Shown here: positions 1-4,819 of the stretch, piece after piece
Numbering within the stretch: the stretch's first letter is position 1
Layout: each line of letters opens with the position of its first letter
DNA from: Cyanobacteria bacterium Co-bin13
GTDB lineage: Bacteria > Cyanobacteriota > Cyanobacteriia > Phormidesmidales > Phormidesmidaceae
NCBI GenBank assembly: GCA_014534385.1
Contig: JACVRP010000030.1
Location: forward strand, 1-16,422
DNA: 16,422 nt
Reading direction: 5' to 3'
The notes under the pieces: generated by a model
What the model saw: the letters and a program-made list of their open reading frames with translations, nothing else
The model's database searches: none
What the model was told of the DNA's origin: nothing
Made by a program: the position numbers and the translations under genes

Positions 1-395
1 ACTTCGACCTGGCTCCTTGGCAGCTACTGGCCAGCATTAACCACAACTTCCTGCTAACCGAGTGCAAGCGCCACTTCCTGCGCTACAACGGCGGCCTCAC
101 CTACTTTGAAATTGCTGGTCCCTCTATTTACACCGACTATCTCATCGCAGCTCAGCGCTTAGGCCTCAGCAACGATGCCTCTGGCTACTGGGAACTGCAC
201 ATTCGAGAAGATGAGCGCCATGGTCAGTGGATGCTGAGCGATGTAGCTTTGGCTCTAGTCGATCTGTATCCCGATAACGCTTGGGAAGTCGTACTTGGCT
301 ACGCCCAGGAGAAATACATCGGTGATCGGGCAGGCAACGCCATTATTCAGTGCATCAAGCAGGCTCAATCGCCCCTGCCTCGGGTGCAGGCATAG
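1..395 (+). CDS. Heme-oxygenase-fold putative diiron oxidase/oxygenase, C-terminal part (5' end outside window)
   Basis: The reading frame is open from base 3 to the TAG at 393-395, giving the last 130 residues of a protein whose start lies to the left. The visible part is helical. It has a cluster H66-x3-D70-x2-H73 (visible-part numbering), inside WELHIREDERHG, that matches the second-half metal-ligand spacing I remember for heme-oxygenase-like diiron enzymes such as SznF. A preceding conserved-looking stretch reads RYNGGLTYFEIAGP. Such proteins are usually annotated 'iron-containing redox enzyme family'. They use a labile diiron centre for N-oxygenation, decarboxylation or C-C cleavage, and the substrate cannot be inferred here. 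The methyltransferase gene starts 33 bp downstream on the same strand, suggesting co-transcription. The first ligand half lies outside the window, so catalytic competence is unproven. Confidence 0.72.
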   Translation, partial: FDLAPWQLLASINHNFLLTECKRHFLRYNGGLTYFEIAGPSIYTDYLIAAQRLGLSNDASGYWELHIREDERHGQWMLSDVALALVDLYPDNAWEVVLGYAQEKYIGDRAGNAIIQCIKQAQSPLPRVQA

Positions 396-428
396 ATCAG
401 TTTTTAACCTCTAAATCCAATTCCTACC

Positions 429-1172
429 ATGAAAGAAGTGATGTTGGCCTCAGCCGATACGATTGAGGTGAATTCGCCGAACACGGTTTTCTTTTGTCCT
501 GAGGAGTCACAATTTTACGCCCAGTGCCTGGAGAAAATGGTTCTACCTCAGTGTGCTGCGGGTGAGTCTGTCGTAGAGTTTGGCGCTGGAGACGGCAGTC
601 CAGTGATTAGTGCTCTCTTAAAAAGCACCTTCAAGGGACTCATTCAGGGGTATGAGCTGAATGCAGCCGCCTGCAAGTTAGCGCTCTCTAGAATTCAGCA
701 GTACCGGCTAGACCAGCAGTATCGCGTCCACAACAAATGCTTTTTTAGCTACTCCCCCGAAGCAGCTGAGTACCTGATTGCAAACCCCCCCTATCTACCG
801 GCCCCTGACAACGAACTATACATGCCCTCTCTCCACGGCGGCAGCGATGGCGCAAGCATCACTAAACAGCTGCTTACCAAGGGCTGCGAGAACGTGATGC
901 TAATGATTTCGGCCTACTCAAACCCGATTGATACGGTTGATCACGCGCTCAAGCATGGCTATCAGGTAGTTGACTTTATGGTGTCGCCCCTCAAGTTTGG
1001 CTACTACAGCTGTGAACCCAAAGTGAGAAACACCATCTCTGAGCTGCAGCGCAAGCGCAAAGCCTTTTTCTCTGAGAATATCTACTTCCTGGCTGGTGTT
1101 CTCTTCCAAAAGAAAAACGCCACTAACTCAGATCTCTCAAACGAACTCCTCAAAGTCATGACCGTTCTCTAA
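429..1172 (+). CDS. Class I SAM-dependent methyltransferase with NPPY motif (HemK/N6-adenine type)
   Basis: This 247-residue protein has a Rossmann-type methyltransferase core. SAM motif I is VVEFGAGDG (about 48-56), an acidic residue ends strand 2 (GYELN, E76), and the catalytic motif IANPPY lies at 117-122. A GGSDGAS segment (137-143) resembles the GGxDG segment of PrmC/HemK enzymes. NPPY enzymes methylate planar nitrogens such as glutamine amide, adenine or amino groups. The protein is shorter than PrmC (about 280-300) and lacks the PrmC N-terminal helical domain, so a release-factor role is unlikely. The N-terminal 40 residues (containing FFCPEESQFY) may help bind substrate. The start ATG has no clear Shine-Dalgarno sequence. 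It follows the putative diiron enzyme by 33 bp, so the two may act on one small molecule or protein substrate. Substrate unknown. Confidence 0.8.
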   Translation: MKEVMLASADTIEVNSPNTVFFCPEESQFYAQCLEKMVLPQCAAGESVVEFGAGDGSPVISALLKSTFKGLIQGYELNAAACKLALSRIQQYRLDQQYRVHNKCFFSYSPEAAEYLIANPPYLPAPDNELYMPSLHGGSDGASITKQLLTKGCENVMLMISAYSNPIDTVDHALKHGYQVVDFMVSPLKFGYYSCEPKVRNTISELQRKRKAFFSENIYFLAGVLFQKKNATNSDLSNELLKVMTVL

Positions 1173-1210
1173 CCCTTCCCTCGTCCACCGTTCTCCCTCG
1201 TTTCTCCCTC

Positions 1211-1256
1211 GTTCCCAGGCTCCTGCCTGGGAATGTCTTTTGGAGGCTCCGCCTCC
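1211..1256. repeat. Cyanobacterial palindromic repeat (two adjacent hairpins)
   Basis: Two palindromes stand side by side. Bases 1211-1234 read as TTCCCAGGC and GCCTGGGAA arms around a short loop. Bases 1242-1256 form GGAGGCTCCGCCTCC. This pairing of a CCCAGGC...GCCTGGG hairpin with a GGAGGC/GCCTCC hairpin is a repeat I recognise as widely dispersed in intergenic DNA of filamentous cyanobacteria. It lies between the methyltransferase and the TspO-like gene, and could act as a transcript-end hairpin. Bases 1173-1210 before it are C/T-rich, with a repeated TCTCCCTCGTT-like phrase. Confidence 0.7.
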
Positions 1257-1341
1257 CCATTACCCACGGCGCTACCCTGCGACAGAGGAAAGCCCAACCC
1301 CCAGTTTGTTACTACGGGAATGCGCTAGAGAGGATAGAGCA

Positions 1342-1815
1342 ATGATTCAACCCTGGATGGTAATCGGCGGCGTTACCTTTATCGTGGCGCTAGGCACCTT
1401 TCTGCTGCGGCCCCGCGATGTTTTTTGGGCCGCCCGGCTCGATCGCCCCAACTGGCTCTTTTTTGAACCAGCCATTCCCTTTATCTGGACTGTCATCTTC
1501 ATCTGCGGGGCCGCATCAGCCGTTGTGGTGTGGCAGCAAGAGCCTGGCAGCGTCAAAACTTGGCTCTTGATGGGGCTGTATTTGCTGATAGAGGTGTTAA
1601 CCGTGTCCTACATTCCGGCCACGCTACGCACTCGTAGCTTAGCTGTGGGCACCGTCTTAGGCGGGGCGGGCTTCGTCCTAGGAGTCATTTTGACGTTTCT
1701 AGTCTGGCCCAGTTCTAGCCTGGCAGCATTACTGCTTTTGCCCTACATTCTCTGGAGCCCCATTGGCACCTACACCACAGGGCGAATGATCGATCTGAAT
1801 CCTGAAGCGGCTTAA
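1342..1815 (+). CDS. TspO/MBR-family (tryptophan-rich sensory) membrane protein
   Basis: This 157-residue protein has five hydrophobic segments (about 5-21, 43-63, 73-91, 100-122, 126-143), the usual TspO/MBR topology and length. The family signature after helix 1 is visible as RLDRPNWLFFEP followed by FIWTVIF, corresponding to the P-x-W...W-T-x-x-Y region. Near the C-terminus, PYILWSPIGTY...DLNP matches the family's end. TspO proteins bind tetrapyrroles and are linked to stress and pigment regulation. This copy is divergent from classic TspO, so a precise ligand should not be assumed. The start chosen is ATG 1342, preceded by GAGAGGA. The frame stays open upstream to 1240, but that stretch is translated repeat and spacer sequence. 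No operon partner is evident: the next gene begins after 186 bp. Confidence 0.75.
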   Translation: MIQPWMVIGGVTFIVALGTFLLRPRDVFWAARLDRPNWLFFEPAIPFIWTVIFICGAASAVVVWQQEPGSVKTWLLMGLYLLIEVLTVSYIPATLRTRSLAVGTVLGGAGFVLGVILTFLVWPSSSLAALLLLPYILWSPIGTYTTGRMIDLNPEAA

Positions 1816-1907
1816 CCTCAGTTCCTTTACTAAAAGCTAGCCCTTCTGACAGAAAAGACCCTCTCCTTATGTAGAGGATCAAACCGGTTAGGACTCAATA
1901 GCGTAGC

Positions 1908-1933
1908 AGTAGCCTGAAGTGGCTACTTCTCTT
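1908..1933 (+). terminator. Possible terminator hairpin after the TspO-like gene
   Basis: Arms AGTAGCC (1908-1914) and GGCTACT (1921-1927) pair perfectly around a 6-base loop and are followed by TCTCTT. The following T-run is weak, so this is only a candidate. It lies 92 bp after the TspO-like stop codon and 68 bp before the next gene's start. Confidence 0.3.
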
Positions 1934-2001
1934 GAGGCACAGGGGTTCTAGGGCATTAACTGACAGTAGCCAGCGGGATTGTTTAACTAAGGAGAATGGC
2001 T

Positions 2002-2457
2002 ATGGGCGCTCGTTACTTCGCTTTAATTACCGGGATTTTGTATGTTCTAGTCGGCATTATGGGATTTATTCCAGGCATGGTCGCCACCCCCGGAACAGGG
2101 CCAGGTCTGGCGGTAGACGCTGGGTATGGCTACCTGCTGGGAATTTTCCCGATCAACCTGCTGCACAATCTTGTGCACCTGGCAGTAGGCGTTTGGGGAC
2201 TTACTTCCTATCGTGGCTATGGGGCGGCCCGAGCCTTTGCTAAGGGCCTGGCTATTTTTTATGGCGTGTTGGCCATCATGGGGCTCATTCCTGGGCTAAA
2301 CACAACCTTTGGCCTCATTCCTATTTTTGGCCATGACATTTGGCTTCATGCCGTAACAGCGTTGATTGCTGCTTACTTTGGCTTCTCAAAGCCTCAGAGA
2401 AACCAGGGAGTAGATTATCGTGACCGAACTGCAGTAGGCAGTCGCGGTCGCTACTAA
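2002..2457 (+). CDS. DUF4383-type four-helix membrane protein
   Basis: This 151-residue integral membrane protein starts MGARYFALITGILYVLVG. Four hydrophobic segments are visible (about 5-24, 46-66, 82-99, 116-130), joined by glycine- and proline-rich turns (PGTGPGLAVDAGYGYLLG, IPGLNTTFG). The pattern, including HNLVHLAVGVWGL and HDIWLHAVTAL, fits the DUF4383 family, which is common in actinobacteria and cyanobacteria and has no known biochemical role. The C-terminus is short, polar and positively charged. The start chosen is ATG 2002, because AAGGAG at 1989-1994 then has ideal 7-base spacing; the ATG at 1996 would have only 1 base. Transcription is probably monocistronic, given 186 bp upstream and 122 bp downstream without a gene. 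Confidence 0.75.
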   Translation: MGARYFALITGILYVLVGIMGFIPGMVATPGTGPGLAVDAGYGYLLGIFPINLLHNLVHLAVGVWGLTSYRGYGAARAFAKGLAIFYGVLAIMGLIPGLNTTFGLIPIFGHDIWLHAVTALIAAYFGFSKPQRNQGVDYRDRTAVGSRGRY

Positions 2458-2579
2458 CGCTTGCTGTAAGGGCCGCTGCCATACGGGAATTACCACTCGT
2501 ATCTACCCCTATTTCTTGACTGGGTTTGCCAGGATTGAAATAGGGTTTTTATTTGGCCTTTTGTTAAGGGGAAAGTAGC

Positions 2580-2762
2580 ATGTTTCCATTCTTTGGCATG
2601 CCCTGTTGGGGAACTGAACCGATGAATCAGCGTTCTTATCAGGAACGCAAGCTGCGCTTTATGAAGTGGGTGCGCGATGACCTGGAAACCCGTTTAGCTG
2701 GAGTCAATGCCACCATTGCAACCTTGGAGCGGCAGCTAGGCAACGAAGAAACCACGGTTTAA
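2580..2762 (+). CDS. Small conserved-looking protein of unknown function
   Basis: A 60-residue open frame begins at ATG 2580 with AAGGGG 8 bases upstream. A second ATG at 2622 has GGGGA 9 bases upstream and would give a 46-residue protein starting MNQRSYQERKLRFMKWVRDD. The second half is charged and amphipathic, with a heptad-like pattern (DDLETRLAGVNATIATLERQ) that suggests a helical hairpin or short coiled coil. I have the impression that proteins of this type are conserved across cyanobacteria, but I cannot verify it or give a function. The first 14 residues (MFPFFGMPCWGTEP) look atypical, so the shorter start may be correct. The stop lies 9 bases before a block of inverted repeats. Confidence 0.6.
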   Translation: MFPFFGMPCWGTEPMNQRSYQERKLRFMKWVRDDLETRLAGVNATIATLERQLGNEETTV

Positions 2763-2771
2763 GACATCCGG

Positions 2772-2997
2772 TAAGGGTGCGTCTACGCTAATGACGTAGG
2801 TTGGCGTTGAGCCTGCGAAACCTACACTATCAAAAGTTTTTTAGGTTTCGCCGAACCTCAATCCCTTAGTAAGTCTCGTAGGATGGGCAAAGCAAAGCGT
2901 GCCCATCACAGCATAGAGATGCAAAAGATGGGCACGGGCTATCGCCCTTTGCCCATCCTACGGGTACTCTTACCCAGTATTTCAGCGTAGACACGCC
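2772..2997. repeat. Nested inverted-repeat block, MITE-like, no coding capacity
   Basis: The block has three levels. The outer ends are near-inverted: GTCTACGCT at 2781-2789 against AGCGTAGAC at 2984-2992, with further partial matching outside (TGC versus ACGCC). Next, GCGAAACCTA (about 2815-2824) and TAGGTTTCGC (about 2842-2851) pair perfectly around a T-rich loop. Third, bases 2877-2892 and 2947-2962 pair perfectly over 16 bp (CGTAGGATGGGCAAAG), enclosing an inner CGTGCCCATC/GATGGGCACG pair and a GCAT/ATGC tip. The GTAGGATGGGCAAAG and GTAGGTT...AAACCTAC units are typical of short dispersed repeats in cyanobacteria. The left end carries a 14-bp word also found at 6581-6594. The block fills the spacer between the small protein and the convergent MerR gene and may end both transcripts. 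Confidence 0.65.
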
Positions 2998-3012
2998 AAT
3001 ACTATTGGCTAA

Positions 3013-3429
3013 CTAGCCAGTGTTTTCAATAATGGGGCAGATGGGTGCGTCCGTTTGGGCTAGCCCTTCTGCCCCATCGATTAAGGCCAGCAGTTCTTGG
3101 CGCAGTAGAGCAAGCTGAGCCATGCGATCTTCGACCTGCTGCACCTTTTCCTGCAGGGTCTGCTTAACCTCGTGGCAGGGCCGCTGCCCCTGGTCGTGCA
3201 CGTCTAGAATGTGGTGAATCTCCTGCAGGCTCAGCCCCAAGCCCTGGGCGCGTTTAATAAAGGCTAGACGGGTTAGCGCATTGGGCATAAACAGCCGAAA
3301 GCCGCCAGAGGTTCGACCCGTGGCCTGTAGCAGGCCCAGTTCTTCGTAGTAGCGAATAGTTTTGATGGGCACTTGGCTCTGACGGCTAAGTTCACCGATG
3401 CGGAGCAGATTGGATTCAAGGGCAACCAT
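3013..3429 (-). CDS. MerR-family transcriptional regulator, heavy-metal type
   Basis: This 138-residue protein opens with the MerR winged-helix domain (about 8-75: LRIGELSRQSQVPIKTIRYY, then GGFRLF and LGLSLQEI). The dimerisation helix follows (about 88-118). The tail ends DAPICPIIE, like the metal-binding tail of MerR/ZntR/CueR proteins. Cys85 sits where ZntR and MerR have their first ligand (PCHEV), and Cys131 is the CPIIE cysteine. The middle cysteine or cysteines expected about nine residues before Cys131 are absent, so the metal site differs from Hg- or Zn-sensors. Proteins of this family distort long promoter spacers to activate metal or redox genes. It lies 27 bp after the membrane gene on the same strand, so it is probably the second gene of that operon. 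No Shine-Dalgarno sequence is clear. The target promoter was not identified. Confidence 0.85.
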   Translation of the reverse strand: MVALESNLLRIGELSRQSQVPIKTIRYYEELGLLQATGRTSGGFRLFMPNALTRLAFIKRAQGLGLSLQEIHHILDVHDQGQRPCHEVKQTLQEKVQQVEDRMAQLALLRQELLALIDGAEGLAQTDAPICPIIENTG

Positions 3430-3456
3430 AGTTGGGTACTAAACAAGGGCAAGAGC

Positions 3457-4017
3457 CTACTGCGGCTCTCCTGACTCCATTGTAGAGACCCCGCTGGCTT
3501 CTAGCTTGGCAGACGGTTTAGCCATGCGCCTACCCCAGGGTTTGAGTACCGATATAGCCACAACAGCCAGCAAACACGCGGCCTGAATTGCTCCCCCAAT
3601 CATTACCCCCCGCTGATCAAACACATACAGAGGATTTTGCAGTGCCTGCAGCCGCTCAGCTTCGGAGATGGCCGTCATTGCGTTGAGCCAAGGCCCTAAC
3701 CAACTTGTGCCGGTCACAATAAGCGTAACGGTCGCCACCCATTTCACAATCACCCAGTAGTGCTTAGTAAAGCCCCAGATCGTCAGCCAGGAAAGCAGGC
3801 CGCCCGTAATCAGCGACAGCACAGCCGTGGGAATCACGACCCAGTCATCCATAAATTTCAGAACTGAGTTGATGGCGTAGAGTTCGTCTCCATTTGCCAT
3901 ATCTCGCTTGACGATTGCGATCGCAACCAGCGAAAACACCGTCCCCAACCACAGTCCACCGGATATCACATGGGCCGACAGCAGCCAGTTCTTGGGCCGA
4001 ACACTCAACTTCTTCAT
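3457..4017 (-). CDS. DUF2269-like integral membrane protein
   Basis: This 186-residue protein has four hydrophobic segments (about 11-33, 59-80, 89-110, 136-158), starting with WLLSAHVISGGLWLGTVFS, whose H-x-x-G-x-x-W-x-G pattern is typical of DUF2269-like and related membrane proteins. The histidine and other polar intramembrane residues could bind heme or metal, but that is inference. The C-terminal tail (about 160-186) is polar. ATG 4017 is supported by AGGAGG five bases upstream. The gene lies directly downstream of the triple TTAG-N4-CTAA site and upstream of the MerR gene (27-bp gap), so it is likely controlled by the MarR-type regulator encoded just upstream. Function unknown; the context suggests metal or redox stress. 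Confidence 0.65.
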   Translation of the reverse strand: MKKLSVRPKNWLLSAHVISGGLWLGTVFSLVAIAIVKRDMANGDELYAINSVLKFMDDWVVIPTAVLSLITGGLLSWLTIWGFTKHYWVIVKWVATVTLIVTGTSWLGPWLNAMTAISEAERLQALQNPLYVFDQRGVMIGGAIQAACLLAVVAISVLKPWGRRMAKPSAKLEASGVSTMESGEPQ

Positions 4018-4047
4018 AGCAACCTCCTCTAGATACCTCTAAGAGCT

Positions 4048-4091
4048 ATTAGGGGCCTAATGATTAGCCAGCTAATCATTAGGCCCCTAAT
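4048..4091. promoter_or_regulatory. Triple SlyA/MarR-like operator: three TTAG-N4-CTAA boxes at 15-bp spacing
   Basis: The 44 bases form a perfect inverted repeat with 21-bp arms (4048-4068 and 4071-4091) around a 2-base centre. Within it are three 12-bp boxes: TTAGGGGCCTAA (4049-4060), TTAGCCAGCTAA (4064-4075) and TTAGGCCCCTAA (4079-4090), each starting exactly 15 bases after the one before. The central box differs by one base from the published SlyA consensus TTAGCAAGCTAA. It lies 31 bp before the DUF2269-like start and about 110 bp after the stop of a MarR-family gene on the same strand. There is no T-run beside it, so a terminator is less likely. I infer an operator bound by that MarR protein; binding is not shown by sequence alone. 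Confidence 0.65.
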
Positions 4092-4177
4092 TAATTTACC
4101 ACAGAGATTCAGCCGCTCCAACAATCGCAGCCTTTAAAGCTGACCCAACTTCAACCTTGCCCGCAAATACCCCCAAC

Positions 4178-4197
4178 CCATCCACCCATCCACCCCT
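4178..4197. repeat. C-rich short repeat (CCCATCCA units)
   Basis: The sequence reads as CCCATCCA-type units, ending in the 15-mer CACCCATCCACCCCT (4183-4197). The same 15-mer occurs twice in tandem before flv1 (14473-14502). It sits just downstream of the MarR gene's stop codon. Confidence 0.6.
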
Positions 4198-4203
4198 AAG
4201 CCC

Positions 4204-4797
4204 TCACGGCTCCAGCATCGCCTTCGTCCCCGCCTGCACCTTCTGCAACAGCTCTATCAGCGTTGTCTTCTCGCTCACTGTTAGCTCTCCCATCAGCCCG
4301 GTGGTGCGACAAAAGTGGTCAGGCAGCATCCGGACGAGCAGGCTACGTCCTTCTTCAGTAAGGCGGACGCTCAGCATTCTGCGATCGCCAAGGCGAGGCT
4401 GCCGTTCTACCAACCCATCGCGCTCCAGACCATCCAGCAACCCTGTGATAGTGGCGCGAGTTACGCCGGAACGTTCAGCGCATTCGGAAGGCGTAAATCC
4501 CTGCTCAGGAGCCTGGAATAGCTGCATTAGGAGAGTAAATTTGCCCATCGATAGGCCGTAGCGGGCAAAGTGAGCCTCTAGAGCGGTTTGCACGTCGGCG
4601 GTGGCGCGAAGGAAAGCCAGGCAAGCTTCAACGGAGGGAATATCGAGCTCTGCGTATTGCTGAGCCCAGTTTTGCAGGGTAGAACGGTCAACAACACGAT
4701 CGGCAAAAGGACGCAAGGTGGCCACAGGCTTACTCTTTAAGTTAGGCAGCTGACTATACGGTAGCTTACGGAGTTGAAGTACATCAAAGTAGGGCAT
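4204..4797 (-). CDS. MarR-family transcriptional regulator (SlyA-like)
   Basis: This is a 197-residue protein. The MarR winged-helix domain spans about 85-150, with helix-turn-helix FTPSECAERSGVTRATITGL, recognition region LLDGLERDGLVERQPR and the wing motif GDRRMLSVRLTEEG. Flanking helices (about 55-80 and 155-195) would form the dimer interface. It exceeds the usual 140-160 residues because of a roughly 50-residue N-terminal extension. Three cysteines (59, 106, 163) could allow redox sensing, but none is in the classic OhrR position near the N-terminus. The start at 4797 has AAGGAG/GAGAGG just upstream. The gene diverges from the multicopper oxidase with almost no spacer, and its own direction leads into the triple TTAG-N4-CTAA site, so both flanks are likely targets. 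The ligand is unknown. Confidence 0.88.
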   Translation of the reverse strand: MPYFDVLQLRKLPYSQLPNLKSKPVATLRPFADRVVDRSTLQNWAQQYAELDIPSVEACLAFLRATADVQTALEAHFARYGLSMGKFTLLMQLFQAPEQGFTPSECAERSGVTRATITGLLDGLERDGLVERQPRLGDRRMLSVRLTEEGRSLLVRMLPDHFCRTTGLMGELTVSEKTTLIELLQKVQAGTKAMLEP

Positions 4798-4819
4798 CCT
4801 CTCCTTGGAGGCCCATACA
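4798..4819. promoter_or_regulatory. Back-to-back ribosome binding sites between the divergent MarR and oxidase genes
   Basis: On the plus strand, CTCCTT (4801-4806) is the reverse of AAGGAG serving the MarR gene, and GGAGG (4807-4811) directly abuts it and serves the oxidase. GGAGG is 8 bases before GTG 4820 but 14 before ATG 4826. The spacer is too small for two promoters, so each promoter must lie inside or over the opposite gene's coding sequence. Confidence 0.5.

Noticed and set aside
1240..1341. Upstream extension of the TspO-like frame
   Set aside because: The extra 34 residues translate repeat and spacer sequence, and a ribosome site sits before ATG 1342 instead.
1932..2243. 103-residue plus-strand open frame overlapping the DUF4383-type gene
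   Set aside because: Shadow frame: Ser/Arg/Cys-rich product, no ribosome site, opposed by a well-supported overlapping gene.
2516..2544. TTGACT-N17-AATAGG as a promoter for the 60-residue protein
   Set aside because: The -10 match is poor (three of six), so it is not distinguishable from chance.
2877..2962. CRISPR-like repeat
   Set aside because: The two arms are inverted, not direct, and there is no spacer array.
3005..3020. Hairpin TGGCTA-AC-TAGCCA at the MerR stop codon as a terminator
   Set aside because: Only six base pairs and no T-run on the minus strand.
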